A DNA stretch of 64,000 bases from Christiangramia bathymodioli (GCA_009735695.1 SRSL01000001.1:682048-746047); one strand, 5' to 3'. Numbered from the stretch's first letter, positions 44,237 to 55,795 are shown. Notes: generated from the letters alone by a model not told the origin. Numbers and translations are program-made.

Positions 44237-45751
44237 CTACTTCGCGGTATTTAAAACTGTGTTTATATAACCCTCGGTATTCATTAGTTCTGCAGCGATC
44301 CTGGCAGATAACTCCTGAATATGCTCTGCACCAAACCCGATATACAAAGATACGATACTCAAAAGGGCAACAGGAAAAACAAATTGCCATCTTTTGAAGG
44401 TGGTCATTTTATCAAAATAACCAAAATGTTTTCGAAATGGAAGTTCTTCTCCCTTTTTCCAGAAAACCTCGGCCCAAAGCTTCGCGATAATCACCAGGGT
44501 GATGAAACTCGCGAAAATTATAGCAGCCACGGTAATATACGATCCCTGGGCAAATCCTGCTTTTATGAGATTAATCTTTGGCCAGAATCCTGATAATGGT
44601 GGAATTCCTACCAGAGAAAATAAAGGAATGAACAATAACAAACTGATCTTTGGCCATTTGGCGTAAATATCTCCCAGCTGACGCATACTATTGGTTCCCT
44701 TTATTCGGTAAACCACTCCACTTAGCATGAAAAGATTGGTTTTAACCACGATATCATGGATCAGGTAAAAAATAGCTCCGGCAATCGCGATTTCGGTTAA
44801 CATCCCCAAACCGGCGATCATATAACCAATATGGCAAATGATAAGGTACGAAAACACCTTCCGCATATTATTCTGAACCAGGGCGCCAATTCCACCACTT
44901 ATCAGCGTTAGAATGGCAATGATGATAAGGATCTTATTCAGAAAAGCATCTCCTGAAAAGATCAGTGTAAAAACCCTCAATAAAGCATAAACCCCTACTT
45001 TGGTTAAAAGTCCACCGAAGATTGCCGAAACAGCAAATGGTGGAGTATGATAGGATGCTGGTAGCCAGAAATAGAGCGGAAACACACCGGCCTTGATTCC
45101 GAAACCTATCAGGAACAAAATCCCGGTAATTTCAACAAGTCCACGGTTTTCGATCGCTGCAACTTTTCCGGCAAGGTCGGCCATATTGAGACTTCCGGTA
45201 AGACCATACAGAACTGCTATGGCCGTTAGGAAGATCATGGAAGCCAGGATGTTCAGCGTAAAGTATTTTACTGCTCCCTCCAATTGCGCCTTTTCACCGC
45301 CAATGGTGATCAGCACAAAGGAGCTAATAATAATGATTTCGAACCAGACGTACAGGTTGAAAATATCTCCTGTAAGGAAAGCGCCATTCAAGCCCAGCAA
45401 TAAAAAGTGGAATATGGGAAAATAGCCAAATCTAAGCCGGTCTCGTAATACGGAACCTGCCGAAAATATCGATACTGCCAGCCCCGCGATCGCGGTTAAC
45501 AACACCAGGGTAACCGCAAGGGTATCGGCAACAAAGGTGATCCCGAATGGTGCTTCCCAGTTCCCGGCCTGCACTGTAAGGGTTCCGTTCACCCAAACTT
45601 CGTAGAACAGCCAGCCGGCAAGGCCCACACTAATAAAACTCCCTATTACACTAAAAACCTTCTGAAAACTGATCTTAAACCAGGCAAACATCAGAATAAC
45701 ACTGATGGCTATCTGAAGGTAAAGAGGATATAAAATTATTTGTTGTGTCAT
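44237..45751 (-). CDS. mrpD: Mrp antiporter subunit D
   Basis: A 504-residue NuoN/NuoM-like antiporter subunit with about 14 helices. It has the complex I-like core: Glu in [18 protein letters not shown], Lys in [30 protein letters not shown], and [15 protein letters not shown]. It forms one of two proton/sodium channel units of the Mrp complex. Starts within the last four bases of mrpC. Confidence 0.96.
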   Translation of the reverse strand: MTQQIILYPLYLQIAISVILMFAWFKISFQKVFSVIGSFISVGLAGWLFYEVWVNGTLTVQAGNWEAPFGITFVADTLAVTLVLLTAIAGLAVSIFSAGSVLRDRLRFGYFPIFHFLLLGLNGAFLTGDIFNLYVWFEIIIISSFVLITIGGEKAQLEGAVKYFTLNILASMIFLTAIAVLYGLTGSLNMADLAGKVAAIENRGLVEITGILFLIGFGIKAGVFPLYFWLPASYHTPPFAVSAIFGGLLTKVGVYALLRVFTLIFSGDAFLNKILIIIAILTLISGGIGALVQNNMRKVFSYLIICHIGYMIAGLGMLTEIAIAGAIFYLIHDIVVKTNLFMLSGVVYRIKGTNSMRQLGDIYAKWPKISLLLFIPLFSLVGIPPLSGFWPKINLIKAGFAQGSYITVAAIIFASFITLVIIAKLWAEVFWKKGEELPFRKHFGYFDKMTTFKRWQFVFPVALLSIVSLYIGFGAEHIQELSARIAAELMNTEGYINTVLNTAK

Positions 45752-46101
45752 GAATCTTCGTCGGTTGCGTTCATTTCATCAAGGTCGTCTGTTCTCACCA
45801 CGGTATGGGCCCTTTTCACCAGTACGATGGCAAAAGACTGAAGCCCGAAACTGATCACGATCGCCGTAAGTATCAATGCCTGCGGCACCGGGTCAGCAAA
45901 AGCCTCACTAAATACCTTGGCATCGCCAGGAATAATTGGCGGTGCCCCCTTGGTAATACGACCCAGGAAAAAGATTAGCAGGTTCGCGCCGTTGCCCAGC
46001 AAAATGATCCCAATGATCAGTTTTACCAGACTCCGCCTTAGCATCATGTAGATGCCCGTCGCGTACAATATCCCTATCATTAATGCTAAAAGGACTTCCA
46101 T
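45748..46101 (-). CDS. mrpC: Mrp antiporter subunit C
   Basis: A 117-residue NuoK-like protein, three helices: [39 protein letters not shown], then [22 protein letters not shown]. Its last bases overlap mrpD by four, and it starts one base after the mrpB stop. Confidence 0.95.
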   Translation of the reverse strand: MEVLLALMIGILYATGIYMMLRRSLVKLIIGIILLGNGANLLIFFLGRITKGAPPIIPGDAKVFSEAFADPVPQALILTAIVISFGLQSFAIVLVKRAHTVVRTDDLDEMNATDEDS

Positions 46102-46102
46102 A

Positions 46103-46519
46103 TCAGGCCGATTCTGAAATTGTAAAAATTATTGTCAGGGTCACTCCCACTACCACCAGGTAAACCCCAATATCAAAAAACAGGGCTGAACCCACATACC
46201 CCAGGATGGCCACAGGATCGTGAGACCAAAGACCTGTCATAAAAGGCATATCAGTAAAAAGAACCGGTGCCAGTCCACTCAAAAACGAGATGGAAAGGCC
46301 GACCGGAATCAGGAATCCGGGATGAATCACCAGTAATTCTTTTGTATTCGGCAAACCGTTTGCGAATGCATGCAGAATAAATGCGATTGCCGCAATCAAT
46401 CCACCAACAAAACCTCCACCCGGCAGATAATGCCCGCGCAAAAGGATGAACACCGAAAATACCAGCAATACTGGTAACAGGTAGTTCGATGCCGTTTTTA
46501 ATATGATCGTTGTTCGCAT
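46103..46519 (-). CDS. mrpB: Mrp antiporter subunit B
   Basis: A 138-residue MnhB-domain protein with four helices; [26 protein letters not shown] is the family signature and [17 protein letters not shown] the last helix. Eleven bases after mrpA. Confidence 0.95.
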   Translation of the reverse strand: MRTTIILKTASNYLLPVLLVFSVFILLRGHYLPGGGFVGGLIAAIAFILHAFANGLPNTKELLVIHPGFLIPVGLSISFLSGLAPVLFTDMPFMTGLWSHDPVAILGYVGSALFFDIGVYLVVVGVTLTIIFTISESA

Positions 46520-46530
46520 AGTTCCAGATT

Positions 46531-48852
46531 CTATTTATCCTGATAGCGTTTTCTATCGGCCATTTTCAACCTTAATTTCATCAAACCAAACACCCCAACT
46601 GCAGCAATAGAAAGCACTGAAATCTCTATAAGCGTATCAGCTCCCCTGAAGTCTACCAGGATCACATTCACCACATTCTTTCCATGAGCCTCCAAATAAG
46701 CGTTTTGAGCATAGAATTCACTGATATCCTTATTCACAGGTTCAGACAGTACCTCGAGAGCCAAAGTGGTAATCAAGGTTCCAAAGATAGCCGATAGGAT
46801 CCCATCGCGAATTCTGGTTTTATAATCTGACAGTTTCAGGTACTTGGGTAGTTTATAAAGAACCAGCACGAATAAAATTACCGTGAGGGTATCGATAGAG
46901 AATTGGGTCATGGCCAGATCTGGTGCACTGTAAATCACAAAAATCAAACAGATCGCCAGGCCTACCACTCCCATTCCCACGACTGCTGAAAGCCTTGATT
47001 GAGTGAAAACGGTATAAAATATCCCACCTATCAGGATAAGCGTTATGATGATCTCGTATATGGTAAGCTTCGAAAAAGAATGGTAATCAATTACAAAATT
47101 GGTGTTACCTATCAATATATAACCTACCAGCACCACCAGAAAAAGAATGATGATCGAGATATAATTTCGTAGATACCCATTCTGAAAAAAGCCGGTCCAG
47201 AAATAAGAAATATCTACAAATAACTTATTGAAATTTCTAAGGATGGTTTCAGGAGAAATCGAATCAAATCTAGCCGCCCTGGCCTCGAGTTTCGCCGAAG
47301 GCTTAATAAAGAAATAAATGGCGATTCCAGTGGCTATGGTAATCAAGCTGAAAATAAAGACCAGGTTGAACCCATGCCAGAGGGCCAGGTGAATATCGCT
47401 GATGTCTGCTCCCATCGCGGCTACCACAGGTTTTATGATCGAAGATTCGATTAAAAACGGGGCCACTCCAAAGATAACTCCTAGAAATGCCAGTAAAACT
47501 GGTGGGAACCAAAGAATAAAGCCAGGCTTTCTAACATTCGCATATTCATCGGGCAACTTCCCGGTAAAAGGTTTGATCCCGGCTACAAAACCAGCATATA
47601 ACAGTAATATTTTAGTAAGTACGATCGCAATAATAAGAATGATCACCAGAGTTTCGGAATGCAGGGTCGCTTCGTAGGTCAACTCCTTCCCAAGAAACCC
47701 AATGGTTGGAGGAATTCCTGCGCTCGAGATAGCCGCAAGGATCCCGGCGATCCCAACAGGTAACATAATCTTATTCAGCCCCGCCAGTTTAGTAACATCC
47801 CGGGTATGGGTTTGATGATCTATAATTCCGGTAACCAAGAACAGGGTCGCCTTATATAATGCATGAACTATAATAAATACGGCTGCTGCCAGAAAAGCTT
47901 CCTGGGTCCCTAGTCCTGTTAAAAACACTAATATTCCCAGTGCCGAAATCGTGGAATAAGCGAGTATGCCTTTAAGATCGGTTCGAAACAAAGTATGCAC
48001 CGCAGAATACAGCATGGTAACGCCACCCACAGCGATCAAACTAATATTCCACAGATCTTCTCCTCCTAAAACCGGCGTAAAACGCATTAATAAATACACT
48101 CCGGCCTTGACCATGGTAGCAGAATGCAGGTAGGTTGAAACAGGCGTTGGAGCCTTCATCGCACCTGGCAACCAGAAATGGAAAGGGAACTGCGCAGATT
48201 TTGTAAATGCCGCACCAAAAATGAGCAATACGGCAAGAAAATAATATTCATTCCCGATGATCGATTCCCTCATATTCAGCATTTCGGAAATCGCATAGGT
48301 GCCGGTCATATTGTTCAGCAATAAGGCGCCGGCTAGGAGAAAAAGCCCTCCTATCCCGGTTATTCCAAGTGCCGTTAATGCGGAAGCCCTAGACGCAGGA
48401 TTCGTATTATTAAAACCGATCAGGAAAAAAGAAGAGATACTGGTCAACTCCCAGAACACGAAAAGTGTGATCATATTATCTGAAAGTACCAGCCCAAGCA
48501 TTGCCGCCATAAAGGAAGCCAGATACCCGTAAAATCGGTCTAAATACTGATGACCCTTTAAATAGGACGAGGTATAAAAAAAGACCAGGAATCCAATTCC
48601 CGTGATCAATAAAGTGAAGAGCAAGGCCAGGCCGTCGAGTTTAAAACCAAGGTCTACCCCAAAAGAAGGGATCCACTCGTAAGACTTCAAAATAACCTCA
48701 CCATTCGATACCGGGATAATGAATTGGGAGAAATAGACAAACAGAGACAAAGGCACAAATGAGGCCAGTAAAGACAGCTTACCCTTAAATAATTTCCCCG
48801 CGAAAACGAGAAAAATAGAGAATAAAAAACCTGTAAGAATTGCGGTAAGCAT
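46531..48852 (-). CDS. mrpA: Mrp antiporter subunit A
   Basis: A 773-residue NuoL-like protein, about 20 helices. Key parts are LFVFWELTSISSFFLIGFNN (conserved Glu), SAQFPFHFWLPGAMKAPTPVSTYLHSATMVKAGVYLLMRF (Lys/His channel residues), and a C-terminal MrpA-specific part with FVIYSAPDLAMTQFSIDTLTVILFVLVLY and DTLIEISVLSIAAVGVFGLMKLR. It is first in mrpABCDEFG. The complex expels sodium for protons and maintains pH in salt water, in line with a marine organism. Confidence 0.96.
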   Translation of the reverse strand: MLTAILTGFLFSIFLVFAGKLFKGKLSLLASFVPLSLFVYFSQFIIPVSNGEVILKSYEWIPSFGVDLGFKLDGLALLFTLLITGIGFLVFFYTSSYLKGHQYLDRFYGYLASFMAAMLGLVLSDNMITLFVFWELTSISSFFLIGFNNTNPASRASALTALGITGIGGLFLLAGALLLNNMTGTYAISEMLNMRESIIGNEYYFLAVLLIFGAAFTKSAQFPFHFWLPGAMKAPTPVSTYLHSATMVKAGVYLLMRFTPVLGGEDLWNISLIAVGGVTMLYSAVHTLFRTDLKGILAYSTISALGILVFLTGLGTQEAFLAAAVFIIVHALYKATLFLVTGIIDHQTHTRDVTKLAGLNKIMLPVGIAGILAAISSAGIPPTIGFLGKELTYEATLHSETLVIILIIAIVLTKILLLYAGFVAGIKPFTGKLPDEYANVRKPGFILWFPPVLLAFLGVIFGVAPFLIESSIIKPVVAAMGADISDIHLALWHGFNLVFIFSLITIATGIAIYFFIKPSAKLEARAARFDSISPETILRNFNKLFVDISYFWTGFFQNGYLRNYISIIILFLVVLVGYILIGNTNFVIDYHSFSKLTIYEIIITLILIGGIFYTVFTQSRLSAVVGMGVVGLAICLIFVIYSAPDLAMTQFSIDTLTVILFVLVLYKLPKYLKLSDYKTRIRDGILSAIFGTLITTLALEVLSEPVNKDISEFYAQNAYLEAHGKNVVNVILVDFRGADTLIEISVLSIAAVGVFGLMKLRLKMADRKRYQDK

Positions 48853-48875
48853 ACTTATTATAAATCTGTTCCTCG

Positions 48876-48883
48876 CAAATATA
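48876..48883 (-). promoter_or_regulatory. putative -7 box of the mrp operon
   Basis: TATATTTG on the minus strand, 24 bases upstream of the mrpA start, an exact match to TAnnTTTG. No TTTG is seen at the -33 distance. Confidence 0.5.
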
Positions 48884-49087
48884 ATAGTTATTATTGAAGA
48901 ATACTGCGCAGAAGAAGGCAGAGATGAACTTCGATCCTGTTAAGTAATTGTAATGAAGATATTTATCCACACCACCAATTTTTCAATGTATACATAAGTA
49001 AAATCGATTGCGTAAAAATCTTTTTCTTTGAAAAATTATCGTTTAACAACAATTTTATAGTTTTACGTGGTATCAAGTATATAAAAT

Positions 49088-49606
49088 ATGAAACCTCACC
49101 CCTATCTAAAGTTGATCATTTCCATTTCCTTTTACCTGCTTTTACTGAAATTTATTCTCTCGGTTGGCTTATACCTCTGGATCTTGTTTGGAGGAAGAAT
49201 TAAATTAAGATCCATAAATTTTCTGGATCAAAAACTAATGGAAGAATCATTCGCAGCTACAATGATAATTTCGACTTTTGAAGTGATTTTAACCGGGCTT
49301 TTTGCTTACTCTTTATACATTTTGAAAAAACTGGTTGAAGAATTTGAAAAAGAAAAACTGTACACCCCTAAACAAATTGGGGGATTAAAACTCGCAGGTT
49401 CCTTAATTATCACAGTTACCATCCTGGAATGGCTTATAGATTTCTTCACCAGGGCAGTTGAGGAAAGCCGTTTAAGCCTGGGGATTTATTTCGACAATCT
49501 TGGTAATCCCTGGCTTCTTATCGCTACAGGATTATTCTTCATTTATCTTAGTAAAGTATTTAAAAACAGTGCTGAATTAAAACGGAAGAAAGACCTAAGC
49601 ATTTAA
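49088..49606 (+). CDS. DUF2975 membrane protein
   Basis: A 172-residue protein with four hydrophobic segments (about residues 8-30, 54-77, 98-120 and 138-158). The pattern, including LKKLVEEFEKEKLYTPKQIGGLKLAG, is that of DUF2975, a family usually encoded directly upstream of a small Cro/C1-like regulator, as here (two bases apart). Function is unknown. Confidence 0.85.
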   Translation: MKPHPYLKLIISISFYLLLLKFILSVGLYLWILFGGRIKLRSINFLDQKLMEESFAATMIISTFEVILTGLFAYSLYILKKLVEEFEKEKLYTPKQIGGLKLAGSLIITVTILEWLIDFFTRAVEESRLSLGIYFDNLGNPWLLIATGLFFIYLSKVFKNSAELKRKKDLSI

Positions 49607-49608
49607 AA

Positions 49609-49809
49609 ATGGCAATCCAGATCAAGCTCGACATAATACTGAAAAAAAGGTACATAAAAAGCGATGAGCTGGCAGAGGTCATCGGGATCACTACGGCTAA
49701 TCTCTCCATTCTGAAAACCGGGAAGGCGAAAGCCATTCGATTTTCGTCATGGGAGGCCATTTGTGGCCAGCCAGGTGATATACTCGCTTACAATCCTGAA
49801 ACCGAATAG
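49609..49809 (+). CDS. small Cro/C1-type HTH regulator
   Basis: A 66-residue helix-turn-helix protein of the YozG-like type: LDIILKKRYIKSDELAEVIGITTANLSILKTGKAKAIRF. In relatives the end reads like LEAICKALDCQPGDILEY; here SSWEAICGQPGDILAY, which looks about four residues shorter, removing part of helix 5. It probably controls its own operon together with DUF2975. The short end may affect binding. Confidence 0.82.
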   Translation: MAIQIKLDIILKKRYIKSDELAEVIGITTANLSILKTGKAKAIRFSSWEAICGQPGDILAYNPETE

Positions 49810-49861
49810 TTCTTTCACTCCAATAAAAATTTTACTTTAGAGCAAATTTCAAAAATCTATC

Positions 49862-51634
49862 ATGCGTTTACTTATAATTGCCATTTTTCTGATGGGTTTC
49901 TTCGGAAATGCCCAAACCAACTCCTACTCTATTTCTTTCGAAAATGCAGTGCAGCACGAGGCCAGGGTTCTTATTAATTTTCCCCAGGTAAAATCGAAAA
50001 GCCTGGAAATTCGAATGAGCCGAACCTCTCCCGGGAGGTACGCCCTGCATGAATTCGTGAAGAACGTTTACGGATTCAAAGCCACCAACAGCAAGGGAGA
50101 AGAAATTGAAGTTAACAGGAAAGACCCATACTCCTGGGAAGTAAGCGAGCATGACGGGACGGTAAATATCGAATATACGCTCTTTGCCAACCGCGGGGAC
50201 GGCACTTACTCACAGATCGATGAAACCCACGCCCACCTGAATATGCCAGCTACTTTTATGTATGCTGAACAATTGCAGCACAGGCCAATAAAGATCCATT
50301 TTGCGGTACGTAAAGATTTGGACTGGAAAGTCGCTACCCAACTAAAACTGGAAGGCAATACGACTTATTCCGCGCCTAATTTGTACTATTTTATGGATAG
50401 CCCGACAGAGATCAGCGATTTTGATCTGAAAGAATTTGAACTGGACGGGCAACAGATCCAGTTCGCTCTTCATCATAAGGGAACTGAAGAGGAATTCGCA
50501 GAATATTTCGACCAGGTGAAACGAGTGGTGATCCAGGAAAAAGAAGTTTTTGGAGAGTTGCCAGATTTCGATTATGATAAGTACACCTTCCTGGCCTGTT
50601 ATATGCCCAATGTAAGCGGCGACGGAATGGAACACCGAAACAGTACCATTTTAACAGACCGGGAAAGTCTTTCTGAAGGTGGGATGAAAGGAAACATCGG
50701 GACCGTAGCTCACGAGTTTTTTCACGCCTGGAATGTGGAACGAATTCGCCCTGAAGACCTGGAACCTTTCGACTTTACCAAGGCAAACATGTCGGCCTCC
50801 CTCTGGTTCGCTGAAGGTTTTACCAGTTACTACACCGGTCTCATGCTTCGAAGAGCCCAGGTAATCACTACAGAAGAATATATAAACGGCCTGAATGGCA
50901 CCTTAAATTATGTTTGGAATTCGCCGGCGCTGGAGTACTTCAATCCTATTGAAATGAGCTACCAGGCTCCGTTTGTGGACGCAGCGACTTCGGTTGATCC
51001 CGTGAACCGTGAAAACACCTTTATTTCTTATTATTCCTACGGAAGCGTGCTCGGGCTTGCTATGGACCTGGCTTTAAGAAAGAAAGATCTGAATCTTGAC
51101 AATTTTATGAAACTCATGTGGGAAAAGCACGGTCAATCTGAAGTTTCCTATTCCGTAGAAGATATTGAAGAAGCGCTGGCCGAATATGCCGGCGAGGAAT
51201 TTGCTTCAGCATTCTTTCAGAAACACATCTACAACAGCCAGATGCCTGAATATAAGGAGCTTTTTGAAGCCGTAGGGGTTAAGATCAGCCAGAATGATGA
51301 AAAAAGCTATTTCGGAGCCTCTTTAAGGGAAACCGAAGATGGCCTGGAGATCGCCAGGAATACCTATAAAACCAGCCCGGCTTATAAGGCAGGTTTAACC
51401 GAAGGTGATATCATAATTAGCCTCGACGGTACCGAAGTTAAAACAAACGATGAATTCAGGAAGCTGATCAGTGACAAAAAAGGCAGCAAATTAGCGATCA
51501 CTTTTAAACGCTTTGGAGAGGAAAAACAAACGCAGGTTGAACTTTCTAAAGATCCTACATATACCATCAAGTTGATGGAAAACCCTACTAAAGACCAGGT
51601 CCAAAACAGGAAAAACTGGTTGGAGTCGAAATAA
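49862..51634 (+). CDS. M61-family metallopeptidase with PDZ domain
   Basis: A 590-residue exported peptidase; signal peptide ends GFFGNAQ. The beta-sandwich N-terminal domain (about 20-170) is followed by the catalytic domain with the zinc motif HEFFH at residues 284-288 (GTVAHEFFHAWNVERIRPEDLEPFDF) and the third ligand Glu in LWFAEGFTSYY. The PDZ domain (about 480-570; TSPAYKAGLTEGDIIISLDG) is C-terminal. The family cleaves N-terminal Gly/Ala from peptides. It is monocistronic and ends close to a terminator. Confidence 0.94.
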   Translation: MRLLIIAIFLMGFFGNAQTNSYSISFENAVQHEARVLINFPQVKSKSLEIRMSRTSPGRYALHEFVKNVYGFKATNSKGEEIEVNRKDPYSWEVSEHDGTVNIEYTLFANRGDGTYSQIDETHAHLNMPATFMYAEQLQHRPIKIHFAVRKDLDWKVATQLKLEGNTTYSAPNLYYFMDSPTEISDFDLKEFELDGQQIQFALHHKGTEEEFAEYFDQVKRVVIQEKEVFGELPDFDYDKYTFLACYMPNVSGDGMEHRNSTILTDRESLSEGGMKGNIGTVAHEFFHAWNVERIRPEDLEPFDFTKANMSASLWFAEGFTSYYTGLMLRRAQVITTEEYINGLNGTLNYVWNSPALEYFNPIEMSYQAPFVDAATSVDPVNRENTFISYYSYGSVLGLAMDLALRKKDLNLDNFMKLMWEKHGQSEVSYSVEDIEEALAEYAGEEFASAFFQKHIYNSQMPEYKELFEAVGVKISQNDEKSYFGASLRETEDGLEIARNTYKTSPAYKAGLTEGDIIISLDGTEVKTNDEFRKLISDKKGSKLAITFKRFGEEKQTQVELSKDPTYTIKLMENPTKDQVQNRKNWLESK

Positions 51635-51656
51635 AAAACAACATTTTTAATAAAAT

Positions 51657-51715
51657 AGACCTCACAGGTTTTTTCAATGCAAAGACCTCACAGGTTTCCA
51701 AAACCTGTGAGATCT
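51657..51715. repeat. palindromic intergenic repeat (AGACCTCACAGGTTT type)
   Basis: Two direct copies of AGACCTCACAGGTTT (51657-51671, 51683-51697) and an inverted copy AAACCTGTGAGATCT (51701-51715, one mismatch). The last two form a 15-base hairpin with a three-base loop. The same palindrome family is dispersed in many Flavobacteriia genomes. Confidence 0.85.
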
Positions 51716-51743
51716 GAATTACCCATGAATCCTGAAAATAAAA

Positions 51744-51772
51744 AAAGGCCTTCAAATGAAGGCCTTTATATT
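51744..51772. terminator. bidirectional terminator between M61 and atpC
   Basis: Ten-base arms AAAGGCCTTC (51744-51753) and GAAGGCCTTT (51758-51767), AAAT loop, A-run left and T-rich right. Confidence 0.86.
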
Positions 51773-51787
51773 TTAAAGTTCTGAAAG

Positions 51788-52078
51788 TTAATCGGCCAGT
51801 ACGATCGCCTTATTATCTTTCATTTCAAGAACTCCTCCTTTTATTGCGTAGTAAACAACATTAGATCCTTCAGTTCTGAAACCAGACTGATCCTTTCTTT
51901 TTACCTCGTTCGAACTTCCGGCAGCAAGATTGATCTTTACTTCACCTTCGGTAAGGGTAGAAACAATAGGAGCGTGATTGTTCAGCATCTGGAATTCACC
52001 ATCATGGCCTGGCACTTTTACAGCGTCTACCTGGGCTCTGAATACTACTGCTTCGGGAGTTACTATCTCTAAATACAT
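51788..52078 (-). CDS. atpC: ATP synthase F1 epsilon subunit, short form
   Basis: A 96-residue epsilon. Only the N-terminal beta-sandwich is present (MYLEIVTPEAVVFRAQVDAVKVPGHDGEFQMLNNHAPIVSTL); E. coli epsilon is about 139 residues. The C-terminal helices that inhibit hydrolysis are missing, as is usual in the phylum. It follows atpD by 77 bases that contain degenerate repeats. Confidence 0.95.
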   Translation of the reverse strand: MYLEIVTPEAVVFRAQVDAVKVPGHDGEFQMLNNHAPIVSTLTEGEVKINLAAGSSNEVKRKDQSGFRTEGSNVVYYAIKGGVLEMKDNKAIVLAD

Positions 52079-52155
52079 AAGTTCAATTATCAGTTATCAA
52101 TTATCAGTAAACAATTTCCAGCATGGTACTGCCTACTGTTACTGAAGACTGCCTA

Positions 52156-53667
<1,512 letters not shown>

Positions 53668-53760
53668 TTATCTAATTCTTTAATTTTTAATAGTAAAATT
53701 CAAAGACCTATTTTCCTGATTTGAAATATCCTAATTAAGAAACAGGTCATTTTCAGGCTG

Positions 53761-53790
53761 CAAAGATAAATTTTTCTTGCAAAAAACATA
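53761..53790 (-). promoter_or_regulatory. Bacteroidota-type promoter of atpD-atpC
   Basis: On the minus strand TATG (53790-53787), 18 bases, TATCTTTG (53768-53761); -7 exact, -33 one mismatch. About 94 bases upstream of atpD. Confidence 0.6.
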
Positions 53791-53874
53791 TTGAATTTTT
53801 CAGAAGTTTTTAATGTTTGGTGAATGCTTTAAAATACTGATTTAAAACACCCAATATTGCCTGAGATGAAAAAC

Positions 53875-53913
53875 AAAAAAGCCTTTCCGGTTTATCCGAA
53901 AAGGCTTTTTTTT
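53875..53913. terminator. terminator of the glmS operon
   Basis: Arms GCCTTTCCGG (53881-53890) and CCGAAAAGGC (53896-53905), one mismatch, with A-run and T-run flanks. It is placed 22 bases past the glmS stop. Confidence 0.84.
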
Positions 53914-53934
53914 ATTCTGAATATTTTGAATTTT

Positions 53935-55782
53935 TTATTCTACAGTAACCGATTTTGCCAGGTTACGCGGCTGATCCACATTCTTACCAAGCATCACTGC
54001 AATATGATAGGAAAGCAACTGCAATGGAATGGTAGTAAGAAGCGGCGTCAGTGATTCGATGGTTTCAGGAACCTCGATCACATAATCTGCCAGTTCTCTA
54101 ACTTCCTGGTCACCTTCGGTCACTACAGCGATGATCTTTCCTTTTCTGGATTTGATCTCCTGGATATTGCTCACTACTTTCTCGTAATGCCCTTTTTTGG
54201 TTGCGATCACCACCACCGGCATCTGCTCATCGATCAACGCGATAGGCCCGTGCTTCATTTCAGCAGCAGGATATCCTTCAGCATGAATATAAGAGATCTC
54301 CTTTAGTTTAAGCGCTCCTTCGAGAGCCACCGGGAAATTATAACCTCTACCTAAATACAGGCAGTTTGGAGCGTACCTGTATTTGTAGGCGATCTCCTGG
54401 ATCAAATTATCGGTTTTCAGGGCCTGTTTTACCTTCTCAGGGATTCTTTCCATTTCCTGAAGGTGGAACTGGAAATCACTGTGAGAAATCGTTCCCTTGA
54501 ATTTTCCTAGTTTAAGCGCCATCAGGGTTAATACCGTGATCTGGGTAGTAAAAGCCTTGGTTGAAGCCACCCCGATCTCAGGACCAGCATGAGTATACGC
54601 ACCAGCATGAGTTTCACGAGAAATGGAAGAACCAACCACATTACAAACGCCAAAGGCAAAAGCGCCTTTTTCCTTGCCAAGCTTGATCGCAGCCATGGTA
54701 TCAGCCGTTTCACCACTTTGAGAAATCGCGATCACGACATCATTTTCGGTAATGATGGGGTTTCTATACCTGAATTCAGAAGCGTATTCTACTTCTACAG
54801 GAATCCGGGCGATATCTTCAAAGATATACTCGGCAACCAGTCCGGCATGCCATGAAGTTCCGCAGGCAACAATAACGATTCGTTTCGCATTCGCGATTCG
54901 CTCCATATTATCATCAACACCTGCCATTCGAATAATGCCTTTATCGGCCAGCATTCTACCTCTATAAGTATCGCTGATCGCGCTAGGCTGCTCATGGATC
55001 TCTTTCAGCATGAAATGATCATAGCCTCCTTTTTCGATCTGCTCAAGGTTAAGCTGAAGTTCAGTCACATAAGGATCCACCAGGGAATCATCCTTGATCT
55101 TCCTAACCTTCACTTCTTTATGCCTTCTAACAACTGCCATCTCTCCGTCTTCCAGGTAGATCGCGCTGTTTGTAAATTCTATAAATGGAGATGCATCAGA
55201 AGCGACGAAGAATTCATCATCTCCCACGCCAATCGCAAGCGGACTACCTAATCTGGCCACTACGATCTCATCTGGCTTTTTCTTATCAAAAACCGCGATA
55301 GCGTATGCACCTACGGTTTGGTTAAGAGCGATCTGTACTGCTTTACCAAGCTTTACACCTTCTTCCTTGATAACATCTTCAATAAGATTCACAAGCACTT
55401 CGGTATCGGTATCACTCTTAAAAGTATATCCCCTTTTTTTTAATTCTTTCTTAAGCGCATCGTAATTTTCAATAATCCCGTTATGGATGATCACAAGGTC
55501 ACCAGAATTTGAATAATGCGGATGAGAGTTCACATCGTTTGGCTCACCATGAGTAGCCCAACGGGTATGGCCGATACCAACTGTACCGTTGGTAGAAATT
55601 TCACTTTCCAGTTTCTCTTTAAGATCGGCAACCTTACCTTTGGTTTTGCTCATTTTGAGCTCCTTACCATCGTAAATGGCAATCCCGGCACTGTCATACC
55701 CCCGATATTCGAGTCTTTTTAAACCTTTTAATACAATGGGATAGGCTTCTCTATGCCCTATATATCCAACAATTCCACACAT
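53935..55782 (-). CDS. glmS: glucosamine-6-phosphate synthase
   Basis: A 615-residue glutamine:fructose-6-phosphate aminotransferase. Cys2 (MCGIVGYIGHREAYP) is the glutaminase nucleophile; two SIS domains (about 285-425 and 460-600) carry the sugar site, with VACGTSWHAGLVAEY and ISQSGETADTMAA; ends VDQPRNLAKSVTVE as in E. coli. It makes GlcN6P for peptidoglycan and lipopolysaccharide. Third gene of the run GlgA-like - DUF4270 - glmS. Confidence 0.98.
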   Translation of the reverse strand: MCGIVGYIGHREAYPIVLKGLKRLEYRGYDSAGIAIYDGKELKMSKTKGKVADLKEKLESEISTNGTVGIGHTRWATHGEPNDVNSHPHYSNSGDLVIIHNGIIENYDALKKELKKRGYTFKSDTDTEVLVNLIEDVIKEEGVKLGKAVQIALNQTVGAYAIAVFDKKKPDEIVVARLGSPLAIGVGDDEFFVASDASPFIEFTNSAIYLEDGEMAVVRRHKEVKVRKIKDDSLVDPYVTELQLNLEQIEKGGYDHFMLKEIHEQPSAISDTYRGRMLADKGIIRMAGVDDNMERIANAKRIVIVACGTSWHAGLVAEYIFEDIARIPVEVEYASEFRYRNPIITENDVVIAISQSGETADTMAAIKLGKEKGAFAFGVCNVVGSSISRETHAGAYTHAGPEIGVASTKAFTTQITVLTLMALKLGKFKGTISHSDFQFHLQEMERIPEKVKQALKTDNLIQEIAYKYRYAPNCLYLGRGYNFPVALEGALKLKEISYIHAEGYPAAEMKHGPIALIDEQMPVVVIATKKGHYEKVVSNIQEIKSRKGKIIAVVTEGDQEVRELADYVIEVPETIESLTPLLTTIPLQLLSYHIAVMLGKNVDQPRNLAKSVTVE

Positions 55783-55795
55783 AGTTCTTAATCAA

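Noticed and set aside
48785-48970. 61-codon minus-strand frame across the mrpA start
   Set aside because: Overlaps mrpA in another frame, rich in Phe, Tyr and Asn, no domain; probably chance in AT-rich DNA.
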